Numbered from the stretch's first letter, positions 1 to 11,839 are shown. The stretch is 64,000 bases of DNA from Heterocephalus glaber (GCF_000247695.1 NW_004624747.1:10064767-10128766); one strand, 5' to 3'. Notes: generated by a model from the sequence alone, not told the origin. Translations and numbers: made by a program.

Positions 1-369
1 CAGTTGCAATGGAACCTTGGGGCACAACCAAACCATATTCTAACTATGGCAGACAGCCACTGACTTTTCCTGTCCAGCCTCCTGATCCATAAACTGGATG
101 AACAGGTGCATGACACCCAAGACAGGCCTGTGGACAGTGGCCAGGATGATGGCCTTTAGAGCCAGTGCTTTAGATTGGCCTCTACTTGAGGTTTTGCAGA
201 AGAGACTGACAGCCTTCTCCCTATAGGTGAGCCAGTTGCAGGGCACAGGAGCAGGTAGGCTCTGCAGGCAGTGAGCTGCCCTTCAGAGGCCCACATTCAG
301 GCCTGAAACACAACTCCATGTCACAGCCTGTAGGGTCCTCACGCCTGGGGTGTCTGGGTCCGAGGATGC

Positions 370-599
370 CTGTGCCCAGCTTTGTCAGTGTCCTGTGGCT
401 GGTGTAACAAATGGGTGCCTTAAAACAACAGTTTATCCCCTCATTCTGGAGGCTGGAAATCTCATATGAAGTTGTCCACAGGGTCACATTCCCTCTGGGG
501 ACTCTAGAGGAGATTCTGTTCCTTTCCTTTTCCTGATTCTGGTGGCTGCAGGTATTCCCTGGCCTTGTCTGTATCACCCCAATCTCTACCTTTGGCCAC
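370..599 (+). repeat. Old interspersed repeat, probably LTR-type
   Basis: CTTAAAACAACAGTTTAT...CTGGAGGCTGGAAATC followed by CTGGTGGCTGCAGGTATTCC is a widely shared ancient mammalian repeat motif. I am not sure of the family name. Positions 1-369 hold no recognised feature. Confidence 0.45.
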
Positions 600-1577
600 A
601 GGGGACATGTCCCAGGGTCTCCAGAGGATGCTTAAAATTGCAGACAGTCCTGAATCTTATGTATACCACATTCTTTTCTATATATACTTGCCTATGATAA
701 AATTGAATTTGTAAATTAGGTATAGTAAGACACTAACAACAATAACTAAGTACTTTTTCACCTAAAAGAGGTACTTCGTGGCTTCTGTTTGACATCCAAA
801 TTGCCAGCATCACTACTTGTGTTAGTCAGCTTTCCATTATTATAACAAATGCCTCAGATGAATAAGCATATAAACAGAAAAGGTTTATTTTGGCTTAGTT
901 TTGAAGATGTTAGTCCAGGATTAGTTGGCTCATTGCTTTTTGGCCTGTGGCAAGGCAGCACATCATGGTAGGACCATGTGGTGGACCAAACTGCTCACCT
1001 CAAAGTGGCTGGGAAGCAGAAGAGAAAGAAAGAGATGTGAGCCAAATTAAACCTCTCCTAAGAGAGACAGAGAAGAAGAGAGAAGCATCCCAGTACCTTT
1101 CAATAGCACACCTCAGTGACCTAAAACCTCCCTCAAGGTCCACCTCTTAAAGGTTATACAACCTTTGTATAGCACCAAGCTGAGGACCAAGTTATTAACA
1201 TATGGACCCCTGGGGGCAATTTCAGATCCAACTATAGCACTGCTCTTGCACTTTGGCAGCCATTCTTAAATAAAATAGGTATTACTCCAACACAAGTACC
1301 CTGTTGCTAACAGTTGATCCAATAATGAAGATGGCTAATCAGTGACTCATGGGTGGGTAATGTATACAGCATGGATACATTGAATAAAGGGATGCTTCAC
1401 ATCCCTGGGAGGTACAGCAGAATGGCATGAGATTCCATCATGCTACTCAGAATTACATGTGAAACTTATGAATTGTTTATTTCTGTAATTTTCTACTTAA
1501 TATTTTCAGACCATGGTGACCTCAGGTAACTGAAACTGTGGAAAACAAAACTATTGATAAGAAGGTACTACTGTATT
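600..1577 (+). mobile_element. Tigger-family DNA transposon fragment (MER2/Tigger type), split by a MaLR LTR
   Basis: Sequence 600-819 and 1240-1577 forms one old TcMar-Tigger non-autonomous element. It shows the characteristic CTATGATAAA...AATTTGTAAATTAGG part and, after the LTR, the conserved ACTTATGAATTGTTTATTTC stretch, ending in the terminal TACTACTGTA. Recognised from memory of the family; exact subfamily not assigned. Confidence 0.75.
820..1239 (+). mobile_element. MaLR-type LTR inserted in the Tigger element
   Basis: Begins TGTTAGTCAGC, contains AAAAGGTTTATTTTGGC, and ends CAGATCCAACTATAGCA, the usual order of this MT/MST-like MaLR LTR. CACTACTT on the left and CACTGCTC on the right are the likely eroded target-site duplication. 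Confidence 0.75.
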
Positions 1578-1851
1578 GGCTTCTCCTCTCCTTTCTATGT
1601 CCGTCTTGTATGGATACATGTGATCACATGTAGAGCTTACTGCATAATCCAGGGTAATCTCCTCTCAAAATCTTTTATTTAAAAAAGTCCTTTACTTAGC
1701 ATATTTTAACATATAGGATAATATTCCCTCTAGTCCTACGTAAGAACACATAGGCTCACAGAGTCTGGGGATTAGAACATGAATATTTGGGGGACCAACA
1801 TTCAATCCACTGTACAGAGTGACCCCCACCTGTGTCCCACCCTCTCCCCAG

Positions 1852-4800
1852 GGTTCAACTTCTCAGCAGAGTCAGTGGCCCAGCCTGAAGGGAGAACGAG
1901 CATGTACCATCACCTTGTGGAGACACTCAAGTTTGCTGGGGGACAGAGGTGGCGGCTGTGGGACCCTCGAAGCCACCCAGAGGTCCAGGTGAAGTTGCCC
2001 AGGGCTGGTGGGATTCCTCTTTCTTGCCTCAGGAGTTGGCATGAAGGGAGGGTCAGGTGGGGGGGGGCGGCGATATAGGAGGGAGAGGAGCAGTGGACCA
2101 GGGCAGGAATGGTTCAGTGCCCCTGGGGACAAGAAGAGCCCCTGGAATGGCAGTTATGGGAGGCAGGATCTGGGCATAGCCTGGGCTCAGGGAGGTCCCT
2201 CTGACTCCCTGTACAGGAGAGACTTGAGAGGGTCCTCCAAGGGAACTTAACTCAGCTCCCCTCTGCTCTGTGGACTCCACCTGACCCCCTCACTGACCCT
2301 GCACTTACCCGCTCACCCCAGAACGCCTCCCAGGAACTGCTGGGGGAAGCTCTGGCCCAGCACATCCGCCAGCAGATCGATGACCACGGTGAACACCAGC
2401 ACAGCCACTACAACCTGGCCGGGGCCTGGGGCCACAGGATGGGTACTTCTCACGTGTCTGTGCTGGGAGAAGACGGCAGTGCTGTGGCTGCCACCAGCAC
2501 CATCAACACACCGTGCGTGGGGCCAGGGGCAGGCCTTCCCCCTTGCTCCTGGACCTGAACCCTCTCCACCCCCAGCTTGGTCTATGCTGCCTGCCTCCCC
2601 CTGGGCTCCCATGGAGGCAGCACCTTTTGCACTTCCCTTCCTCCTATCTATCAATACACCTGGACAATTGCACCTGGCACATCTCTCTCTGAGAAGGATG
2701 TTCCTGGGGTCCCCCCTCAGCCAGGTCCTGTCTGGGATAGGCCTTACTCAGAAGAATGCCTTGATGGGAGCACAAGGGGACGTTTCAGGCCTCTGGGCTC
2801 CAGCACCCTGGTGGGCAGCCATGACAGGTTCCTGAGAAGTTGATGTTCCATGCTGATGGGAGCCCAAGCTTAGGTTCCCGTCTCTCCCATCTGCAGCTTT
2901 GGAGCAATGGTGTACTCACCTCGAACAGGCATTCTCCTCAACAATGAGCTGCTAGACTTATGCTGGAGACGCAGGTCAAGCTCCAGCCGCATGCCCCCAC
3001 CAGGTGAGAGCAAGGCCTCCAGGCAGATTCTATGAGCATCTCCCAGGGAGAAGAGGGAAGGCAGGCAGCTGTGTGCTGACCCCTGGGTGGGTCACCCCCT
3101 TCCCTGAGCCACTGTTTGCTCAGCAGCGAATGAAGACAGGGTGGGTGTTGTTCCTGGAGGGCGTGGGTGATGCCTGTTGGGCCCCCAGTTGTAGGTGAGC
3201 GGCCACCGTCATCCATGGTACCTTCCATCTTGGTCAACAAAGCCCGGGGGTCAAAGCTGGTGATCGGCGGGGCTGGTGGGGAGCTCATCATCTCTGCTGT
3301 GGTCCAGGTGCGTCTGGAGGTTTCTGGCTAAAGCAGCTGCACTCTGGGAAGCCCTGATATCTGACTGGCCCTGAGGTGGGGGTGGGAGGGTTGGTGGGGG
3401 AAGGCTGGTGCCCCTCCCTCGCTGCATCCTTTCTCTCCTTCAGACCATCGTGAACAAGCTGTGGCTTGGCTTGGACCTGGCAGCCGCCATTGCGGCCCCT
3501 GTTCTGCATGTCAACAGCAAGGGTAGTGTGGAATACGAGGCCAACTTCAGCCAGGTGAGGGCACATTTGAGCACCTTTCCCACCCCATCCATGCTTCTCA
3601 GAGGCCCCTGGGACGAACTCAGCTACTGCATGGCTCAGCTAGGAACACTTCACATTTGGGGGCCACAAGGAGTTGGCTTCCATGGCAGAGAGCGAGGTAT
3701 TGCCAAAGCTTCTCCCAGGCTGAGGCCTTCATCCCCCTTGGTCCCTGATCTGTTTATGCTCTTTCTTTTGGAAGCTAATTTTCCTGGCTGTGGCATCTCA
3801 GACTCTCCCTTGTGGTGATTCACTTCCTTGTGTGGTTTGCAACTCATATTTAGGGATTTCTTTGCAAGAGAGGTTATTTTTCCTGTGGGAGTCTTCAGAG
3901 TGCCTCTGTTACAGTATTAGGGGTTCTTCTAAAGATTTTCTGGCTCTTCTATCAAAGCCTGTGGTGCAGGTCCAGGGGCTCAATTCTCTTGGATACCCTC
4001 TCCCTCGGCTTCCTTGGAGCTTCTCAGGGCTGGTGGATGTTCTTGGTTAGAATCTATTTAGTAGACTAGCAGCTGGGGCTGGGGATGTAGCTCATGGGAG
4101 AGCCTAGTGTTGGCAAGGTCCCAAGTTCGATCCCCAACACTGTGGAAAGAAAAAAGAAAAAACACTAGCAGCTCTTTGAAGCTTCAGATTTTATGCCCAG
4201 GGTCAGTTCAACTAGCTGGTTCAAGGTTCTCAAAGCTGACCCTCTTGGTCTGAAGGCCTCTTTTCAGGGCCCTTGGAATCCTGAGGACCACAGACTGGGG
4301 GACTTGAAGCCAAGTGGGTGTATACAGAGGGTTTGGGACTCACAGTAGTTTGACTAAAGAAAGGAGTTTTCAACTTTCCAATGGTATGAAATCCATACAC
4401 ATTCAGTATAAACTGTACTTTAATGTACATTAGTGGTGAATACTCATACAAACATTCTATTTTTCACTTTCAATACAGTATTCAGAAAATTAGCTCATGA
4501 GATATTCAACACTTCATGAGAGAACAGGTAGCTTGTGTTAGATGGTAGTCCAGCTGGAGATGAATGCATGTGTTCTGAGTACTTTCAAGGTGGGCTGGGC
4601 TAAGCTATGATATCTGGTGGATTAGATTCATTAAATATACTTTTGACTTCATGATACAGTATTTTCTTTGGTCCTGGGGATTGAACTCGGGACCTTGTGC
4701 TTTCAAGGCAGGTGGTGGCACCACTGAGCTAAATGCCCAGGCCATGATACAGTATTTTCAATTAAGAATGGGTTTATCTGGAAGGAGGCCCATGGTAAGT

Positions 4801-7217
4801 CAAGGAACAGCTATATTGCCTGATAACCTTGGCATTTGCATCATGATAGTAAGGACCTCAGCCTGTTGGGCTCAAACCCTCGGACTTTGAGGTGCCCTCT
4901 TCCCCATGTTGCATCTGCCCAGTGACCTCAAGCGCTCTCTCAGGGCACCAGGTTCCAGGGAATTTGGATCTAGAAGATCCAGAATCCAAAGAGCACCTTA
5001 TTATGCCCTTCTTCCTTGACCCTTTACTAGAGGCCCTTAGGTGGAAACCATCACTTATTGGGGACCTGGAAGACCTTTAACTCTGAGAATTTGGGAGATC
5101 ACAGTATGAGGACTGGGATTAATGGAATTCAATAACACATGAAGCCCAAATCCTCAGCTCCCTTGGAGAGTCAGAATATCAGTTATGCAGATCCAAGGCT
5201 TTCTGTGGGAGAATTCTAAACTCTGTGTTGGAGACCTTGAATCACCAGGGAGCTTTGGTGCTAAAGCCTGAGGTCTGAGGAAATGAAGGTCGCTGATCCT
5301 CAGCTGTCATGAATTTTGGCCACCAGACTCTAGGAATGGAGCCTCTGAGGACCAAAAGCCCATCTTTGGCTTCAGTGGTAAGGGCCTCAGCCTTCAAGTC
5401 TAAGGATTTGGGGCAACTTAGAACCAAGAGTTTGGGGCACCAGGGACCTTGCCCTGCCAGTGGCTCAGGTCAAGCAGTGTTACCTGATGTCCTCATATCA
5501 GAGGACCTGGTGGGCTAAAGTCTTGACTTTTTAGTCCAAAATGTGGAAATATGTGGCTGAAACACCACAGGTCTCCACACTCTAGGACTTTGTCTCAACA
5601 GACTGATAAATATGTGAGGATCATACACTGAGGCAAGGTATTTAGCATCTTAGAAGACAGCACTCAGTTAAGGGCCTGCCTCATCCTTTAGCAGCTTTGA
5701 AGTCCACAGATTCACTGTCTTGGACCTGAGTCACTAGGGCCCCTTCCCTGAGCATCTCCCACTCTAAGACCATTTGTGCTTTCAGTCTAAGGTTCTAATT
5801 TCCTTGACTTCATGGGTATTCAGAGTGGCTGAGATGTGGAGCTTTGGGTCCTTCTAGCCAAATCCTCTATCAACAGGCCCGGTATTAGTCAGCCTTTTGT
5901 TGCTGGGGCAAAATGCCTGACATATACAGCTTGAAGCAGAAAAGGTTTATTTTGGCTTGCAGGGGGGTGTAGTCCATGGTCAGTTGACTCCAAGGAAGAA
6001 ATGTCATGACAGAGGGGCCGGGCACAGGAAAGCTGCTTTCCTTGTGGGATCCAGGAAGCAAAGTGAGGAAAGAAGAGAGGGCCGGGGATTTAATTCAGTA
6101 GCACCTCGCCTGCCTCACATGCGCAAGGTCCTAAATTCAATCCCCGGTACTGAGGGAAAAAAAAATGCAGAATGAAGAGCCAGAGAAAGGAAGGGACAAG
6201 GACAAGAATATACTCTTCAAATGCACATGTCCCCCTTTCTCCAAATGGGCCCCACCTCTTAAGAGCACCTTCAGCTATGGATTCACCAATGAATGAATCC
6301 ACTGATGAGGTTAACCCTCTCATGATCTGATCACCTTCCAGAAGCCCCACCTCTGAGCACATGACCCTTTGGGCGGACAGTTCTCATCCAAACCACAACA
6401 GGTCCTAAACTTGCGGGACATCACTCCTGGGTAGTTTGACGACCACGTTCCTCAGTGTCAAAGGTCTCCAGACTTTTCGTCTGTGTGTTGAGATCGTAGG
6501 CCCTATATGGTATGACAGTGCTCAAGTCAGAGGATCTGGATACCTGGCACCCAGCTCTTTGTTCTCCTCAATGTCTCTGGAGTCCCTGGGTACAGAGATC
6601 CCAAGGCACGGGGCGGGGGGGCTTGAGTTGGCAGTTCTTGATGAATAGAGGGTATGGGGTTCCAGTGCTTTTCTAGAAGGCATTCTAGAAAGCTTGCTTT
6701 TTGAGAGACACGGAAGTGGGGGCCTCTCAGTCTAAGTCCTTAGAACTTATGTCCTCCTTTGAAGGTCCCCAAAGCTCCTTAGATTTGTACTCTGAAGTCT
6801 TGATGAATTGGATCCAGGACCAAAGTGAACTTGCATCTCAAGGTCCTTTTGTTCTAAGTGATGCTCCTCCCCCTTCCCACTTTCCACACTGCCCCTCTAA
6901 GCCCTTCTGATCTCTCCAGGCTGTTGAAATTCTCCCCTCAACATGTGTCCCCAGGCCCTCCCTCACCCCATCCTGCCTTCCTGGTCAGTTTCCTCATTCC
7001 CTGTCCAGACCTCTCCACTCTGGATGGGAACCAACCTGCCCTTTTCTGTGAACTTGTCTTCTGTCTCCAGGAGGTGCAGAAGGGGCTCCAAGACCGTGGC
7101 CAGAAACAAACCCAGCAGCAATTTTTCCTGAATGTGGTCCAGGCTGTGTCCCAGGAGGGGCCCTGTGTGTATGCGGAGTCTGACTTGAGGAAGAATGGGG
7201 TGGCTGCAGGCTACTGA
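1852..7217 (+). CDS. GGT5: Gamma-glutamyltransferase 5, last six coding exons (5' part lies outside the window)
   Basis: Membrane-anchored ectoenzyme that removes gamma-glutamyl groups from glutathione and converts leukotriene C4 to D4 (family knowledge). Exons read by AG/GT sites with matching phases: 1852-1988, 2322-2512, 2897-3003, 3195-3307, 3444-3554, 7071-7217 (TGA). The second exon contains the autoprocessing and nucleophile site GTSHVSVLGEDGSA, with the catalytic Thr codon at 2445-2447; residues after it form the small subunit, about 181 aa. Later exons hold the typical INTPFGAMVYSP, VIGGAGGEL and HVNSKG stretches and end in KNGVAAGY. The GGT5-type GTSHVS, rather than GGT1-type sequence, and the SUSD2/CABIN1 neighbours fix the paralogue. 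The loop after LLDLC is short, as I recall for rodent rather than human GGT5. No frame breaks are seen. The last intron (3.5 kb) is swollen by SINEs and a MaLR LTR. Upstream exons are absent from 1-1850. Confidence 0.96.
2322..2512 (+). CDS. GGT5: GGT5 exon carrying the autocleavage and catalytic threonine
   Basis: 191-bp exon, phase 0 in and phase 2 out, flanked by CACCCCAG and GTGCGT. It encodes the end of the large subunit (NASQELLGEALAQHIRQQ...), then GTSHVS. In this family the propeptide is cut just before this Thr, which becomes both the new N-terminus and the nucleophile. The Thr (2445-2447), the following Ser-His and the downstream SATSTIN-equivalent (AATSTIN) are intact, so the copy looks functional. 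Confidence 0.93.
4075..4163 (+). mobile_element. ID-like tRNA-derived SINE in the last GGT5 intron
   Basis: Starts GGGGCTGGGGATGTAGCTCA (A box) with GGTCCCAAGTTCGATCCCC (B box) and an A-rich tail. It is flanked by a perfect 10-bp direct repeat ACTAGCAGCT at 4065-4074 and 4164-4173. Confidence 0.85.
4666..4743 (-). mobile_element. ID-like SINE in the last GGT5 intron
   Basis: Reverse-oriented tRNA-derived SINE (CCTGGGGATTGAACTCGGG is the B-box side). It is flanked by a perfect 15-bp direct repeat ATGATACAGTATTTT at 4651-4665 and 4744-4758. Confidence 0.87.
4800..5880. repeat. Degenerate short-period repeat region in the GGT5 intron
   Basis: Words such as GTCTAAGGA, GGGGCACCAG, GGGCCTCAGCCTT and GAGGACC recur at irregular spacing here and again at 6420-6900. 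This looks like a decayed minisatellite rather than unique sequence. No dot plot was possible. Confidence 0.35.
5883..6400 (+). mobile_element. MaLR-type LTR in the GGT5 intron, with an ID-like SINE inside
   Basis: Starts TATTAGTCAGCCTTTTGTTG (TG eroded to TA), contains AAAAGGTTTATTTTGGC and GATGAGGTTAACCCTCTCATG, and ends CCAAACCACAACA. The ID-like SINE at about 6082-6166 (GGCCGGGGATTTAATTCAGT...) interrupts it. Confidence 0.8.
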
Positions 7218-7495
7218 GGAAACAGCTTGGCCCAGATCCAGGATAAAGCCATGCTATAAGTCCTGATTCCCAGCTCCATGATGGGACCAACTGCTCTGGC
7301 AGGATCTGGACTCTTGGCTGAGACTGAAGGAAGCCGAGTCCAGAGGGACAGGATTATGACTGGAAGGGCCTGAGCCTCATCCCTGACCCCACAGCCTCTT
7401 GTGGCCCTGCTCTGGCTCCTTCCCCTGGCTTCCTGCCCACCTTCCCAATCTTTATCCACCAGGCTAAGATTAAAGAGGAGCCAACTACAGCCTGA
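7218..7495 (+). other. GGT5: GGT5 3' UTR
   Basis: Unique sequence after the TGA at 7215-7217 up to the likely poly(A) site. The end is inferred from an ATTAAA hexamer at 7469-7474 followed by about 20 bases of non-repetitive sequence; no transcript evidence is available. Confidence 0.6.
7469..7474 (+). promoter_or_regulatory. GGT5: Probable GGT5 polyadenylation signal (ATTAAA)
   Basis: The common variant hexamer ATTAAA lies about 250 bp after the GGT5 stop codon and before the first downstream repeat. No AATAAA is seen nearer. Confidence 0.6.
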
Positions 7496-7499
7496 CTCG

Positions 7500-8140
7500 G
7501 TGACTCTGAGTGGGGGTGGGGGCCACACCCAGAAAGCTCCTATGGTCCTCCAGGAAGCACCACCTTGGAGGTGGGGAACTGAGGCTCAGATATAGGCTGG
7601 GCCTATCCAGGCCACCCCTAGACAGAGGCAAGCGCTCTGCCACCACTACCACTGTTTTGCTGTGGCCACAGTGTCTTTGGAGGCTCAGCAGTGTGTCTGG
7701 CCCTGGTCCTGCTCATTGGTGGGAAGGCAAGGATGTGGCCTGGAGTACCTGTGCCCCGACTCCTGCAGACTTTGGCTGTGGCCCTTCTCTGGGCCTTCTT
7801 CTCTGCACCAGGAAAAGGTTGGACAAAGCAAGACCTGAGACCCCCTCACCCCAGCCCCCACAGTCCATATTCTTGAGACCAGGGTTTCTTATGCTTGGCA
7901 GTATTGGCATTTGGGATAAATCGATTCTTCATAGCAGGAGGCTGTCCCCACACTGTAGGATGTTGTGTTGAGACAGTGCCATGTCACCCCTGGTGGGGAA
8001 ATACTGCTCTAGATCAGTGAGCCCCCATTGCTGCAAACGACTTTGCCAGCTCCAGGGGTGGACTCCCCACTCCCAGGGCTCCCCTAGATGGACCTAGGCA
8101 CCTTGTATTGCACTGGCTCCTGGAAGCATCAAGCATTTCT
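7500..8140. other. Unique sequence downstream of GGT5
   Basis: No gene, repeat family or regulatory element recognised here. Confidence 0.5.
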
Positions 8141-8149
8141 TTTTCTTTT

Positions 8150-8245
8150 TTCTTTGGTCTTTTGAGACAGGGTCTCGCTATGTAGCTCAGGCTGGCCTTG
8201 AACTCACTATATAGTCCAGACTGGACCAGCCACCAGTTTGGCCTT
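8150..8245 (-). mobile_element. B1-type SINE fragment
   Basis: GAGACAGGGTCTCGCTATGT and GGCTGGCCTTGAACTCACTA are the reverse complement of the 3' half of B1, including the internal repeat typical of this genome. Confidence 0.75.
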
Positions 8246-8509
8246 GTGGTCAGATGCGGGTGGCTGTGCCCTGCTCTGTCTGGCTTGCCCCACCCACTTG
8301 CATCCAGGAGATCGTGAGGACCCCTCCCACCCCCACCCCCCACAGCCCTACCAGCCACCAGCTCGGCCGCGTGGGCACCTGTAACAACAGCCAGCACCAC
8401 CACCCCCCTGCCTCTGGCCTCTTGGCTGTGCAGCTTCCTGGTTCCACACTACAGAGGCACAGGGAGACATAAAGGCCATTGTCCTGAGTTGCAGAAGTGA
8501 ACAACAGAG

Positions 8510-9840
8510 AGAGGGCCTCTCTTAGGCTCCCTTATGAAAACTGAAGCCCACTGGAAAAGTGAAGAGAATCTCTGCAATAAAGGCACACCAGACCACCGTA
8601 CTTGGTAAGTTGGAGGGATCATCACCTCCCATTTGAACCTGCACTATCTTCAGGGGAAAGGCAGCTGGAACCTGTAATAGAACCTTGCAGAGTTCAACCT
8701 TGCAGGAGGACAGGGAGCTCAATTTGGGACTTGCAGCCAGAAATCTGCCTGAATCTCACGGGTCTGTGACTGGCTTACTGAGACTCATTGACTTATAACT
8801 GACAGTACCAAAAACAAAAATGAGAAGACATTTAAGCAAGTCACAAACTCAGACTTCCACCCCACAAAAGGCAATTTCTGGGGAAAGCGAGGTGGAAAAA
8901 TCTGATAATCAACCACCTGAACACCCTGAAGTGATAGCACAGGAAGTAACAAAACAGATAAATTAGGCTTTAGAAAAATTCAAAGCAGAAATAATCTCCC
9001 AGATAACTACAGAGATGGTGAGCAGAGTGAAAGACATAATTAGAAGCTCTAGAACAGAAACAGATTAAAAAAAAATAGATGCGCTCAGAAACACGCTGGA
9101 AGCCATGAATGCCCAGCATAAGAAAGAAATGGAAACCATGATCGCCCAACATAAGAAAGAAATGGAATCCATGAAACAGATTCAAACAGATATTCAGGAG
9201 ATTAAAAAGCACGCATTCCATTGAAAGCATGCATAGCAGATTAAGGGAATCTGAAGATAGAATATCAGATATAGAAGACAGGACTGTGGTTAAGGACCAT
9301 GAAAATAGAGATCTCTTCAAAATAGTAAGGGACCATGAGAAATCAATCCAGCAGCTGCTAGATGATGCAAGGAAGAATAACTTAAGACTGATAGGAGTCC
9401 ATGAAAAAACAGGAGAAAATACAATTGACATAAAAAACTGTTCACAGAAGTAATAGTAGAAAACTTCCCAGACAGAGGTAGAGAATTCGATATACAGATA
9501 AGTGTGGCATATAGAACTCCAACTAGCCATGATCAAAACAATCTATGCCTAGACACATAATAATCAAGGTCCCAGAAACCCAACAGAAGAACAAAATCCT
9601 ACAGGCAGTTAGAGAAAAGAAACAAATCACCTATAAAAGGAAAGCCTGTCAGAATCACGGCAGATTTTTCAACACAAATCCTCAAATCAAGAAGAGTCTG
9701 GAATGAAGTATTTCAAGCCCTAAAAGAAAATAACTTCCAACCTAGACTGTTGTATCCTGCAAAATTCTTTCAAAATCAATGGGGAAATTAGATACTTTCA
9801 CGACAAAGAACATCTGAGAAATTTCATGAACACCAAACCA
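8510..9840 (+). mobile_element. LINE-1 fragment with degenerate ORF1
   Basis: The plus strand encodes, over several broken frames, a coiled-coil segment (RLRESEDRISDIEDRT), the RNA-recognition core NNLRLIGV near 9385, and the C-terminal domain with ITYKGKP, ADFSTQIL, LLYPAKF and NTKPAFQ. This is L1 ORF1p from coiled coil to C-terminus. The 5' and ORF2 parts are missing. A long antisense open frame at 8970-9536 is a shadow of it. Confidence 0.88.
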
Positions 9841-9842
9841 GC

Positions 9843-9935
9843 ATTCCAGACTGGTCTTGAACTTGTGGCAATCCTCCTGCCTCAGCCTTCTGAGTGCTGA
9901 GATTACAGGCATGCATGTGTCACCACGCTCAGCAC
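9843..9935 (-). mobile_element. B1-type SINE fragment
   Basis: GTGCTGAGATTACAGGCATG and the preceding GGTCTTGAACTTGTGGC are the reverse of a B1 left part. It abuts the end of the LINE-1 fragment. Confidence 0.7.
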
Positions 9936-10203
9936 ATCAAGCATTTCTGTGTCACCCAAAAGTGTTGTAGGAGCTGTTTAATCCATCCAAGTAGCTATGA
10001 CAAGACAACCATAAAGTGGGTGGCTTATGGTACTTTACAGAAATTTATTATTCAAAGTTGTGGAGTCTGAGAAGTCTGAGACCAAGGTGCAGGCAGGTTT
10101 GGTGTCTGGTGAAGGCCTGCTTCCTCCTAGATGCTAACTTCTAGTGGTGTCCACACATGGTGTAAAGGGCTAAGCAGCTCTCTGGGGTCTCTTATAGGAC
10201 ACT

Positions 10204-10975
10204 ACAGTTATCCCTCATTATCTAGGAGAATTGATTCCAACACCTTCCATATATGCCAACACCTTTGGATGCAGCCAGGCATGGTGGCTCACAATTATAA
10301 TCCTAGCACTTGGGAAGCTGAGGCAGAAGGACTGTGAGACCAAGGCCAGCCTGGGCTACATAGTAAGACTATTTCAAAAAAGAAAAGAAAGAAATCAAGA
10401 AAAAGGAAAGAAATCCATGGGTTCTCCAGTCCTTTATATAAAATGGCATAAGCCTGGCATAGTGGTGCAGGCCTGTAATCCCAGTACTTAGGAGGCTGAG
10501 GCAGGAGGATCACTGTGAGTTCAGGGTCAGCCTGGGCTACATAGTGAGTTCAAGTCCATCTTGAGCCACATAGAGAGACCTTGTCTCAAAAAACCAGAAA
10601 ATAAAAACAAAATAAAATGATACGGTATTTGCATTTAACCTAAAACCATCCTCCTACATACTTCAAATCATCCCTAGATTACTTATAATCCCTAATACAA
10701 TGTAATGCAGTGTAAATTGTCATTATGCTGTATTGTTCAGGAAATCACGACAAGAAAAAAGTCTGTACATGTTCAATACATACACATTTTTTTCTGAAAA
10801 AAGTTTTTTCAGTGCTGGGGATCAAATCCAAGGCCTTGTGCATATGTGGTGGCAAATGTTCTACCACCGAGCTGCACCCCCAGCCTCCTTCTGAGTCGTT
10901 TAGATCTGCAGTCAGTTGAATCCAGACTTGGTTGAATCTGCAGATACAGAATGCTCAGGACACGGAGGGCTGACC
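10204..10975 (+). mobile_element. Tigger-family DNA transposon with three SINEs inside
   Basis: Left end CAGTTATCCCTCATTATCT, internal ATCATCCCTAGATTACTTAT and right part GGTTGAATCTGCAGATACAG...GGAGGGCTGACC match a TcMar-Tigger non-autonomous element. B1 SINEs occupy about 10270-10385 and 10450-10605 (+), and an ID-like SINE about 10806-10888 (-). Confidence 0.75.
10450..10605 (+). mobile_element. B1-type SINE with internal duplication
   Basis: GCCTGTAATCCCAGTACTTA...GTCAGCCTGGGCTACATAGT is followed by a second copy of the 'GAGTTCAAG..CATCTTGAG..ACATAG' block, then TCTCAAAA. This duplicated B1 form recurs throughout the window. Confidence 0.85.
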
Positions 10976-11402
10976 TTGATCCCATACCGGAGGACTTCAC
11001 CCTCATGACACAATCACCTCTAAAGACCCCATCTTGGCAACAGGGTTTCAATATGAATTTGGGGTGAGAGGACACCAGCATTGGCTGAAGGGGTGGACAT
11101 CCATCCACATAATGGGGGTCAAGGAATGTCCTCCCCTGGAGATCAAACAAGCAGGAAAAGGGTGCTACATTAGTTTCTTGTGCTTGTTTACTCCTGGCTT
11201 AAAACAAGGGAAATTTATGGACAGGTCAGGAGCCCCAAATCAGTATCACGGGGCTGAACTCAAGGAGTAAGCAGGGTATTTATGCTCCCTCTGGGGGCGC
11301 TAGGGGAAAAACTGGCTTTGCTCCTATTGCCTGTTATGTTCTGTAGCCACATTTCTCCTCCTCTATTATCTTCCTTTGTGGCCACATGGGCTTTCTCCTG
11401 TG

Positions 11403-11403
<1 letters not shown>

Positions 11404-11452
<49 letters not shown>
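11404..11452 (+). repeat. (TG)n microsatellite
   Basis: About 24 uninterrupted TG units. Confidence 0.97.
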
Positions 11453-11454
<2 letters not shown>

Positions 11455-11694
11455 CCCCTCTGATAGAAGAGTCTGGGTGGAGAGGACAGAAAAGCTTGTC
11501 TGAATGCTTACAGGAGCTGGGAGTGGTTGTATATACCTGCATAATCCCAGTACTCTGAGAGGCTGAAGCAAGAGGTTCTCAGATTTGAGCCTCTGCTGGG
11601 TGATTTAGTTATTTAACAAGACCTTGTCTCAAAAAAAATAAATAAATAAAAGGCTGGGAATATAGCACAGTGTGAGACCCCTGGGTTCAATCCT

Positions 11695-11770
11695 GAGAAG
11701 AAAGAAAAAGGAAGGAAGGAAGGAAGGAAAAGAAAGAAGGAAAGAAAGAAAGAAAGAAAGAAGAAAGAAA

Positions 11771-11839
<69 letters not shown>

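Noticed and set aside
2380..2835. 151-codon plus-strand open frame
   Set aside because: Wrong frame over the catalytic GGT5 exon, running into the intron.
8970..9536. 188-codon minus-strand open frame with hydrophobic composition
   Set aside because: Antisense of the L1 ORF1 coiled-coil region; A-rich coding DNA reads as Phe/Leu/Ser on the other strand.
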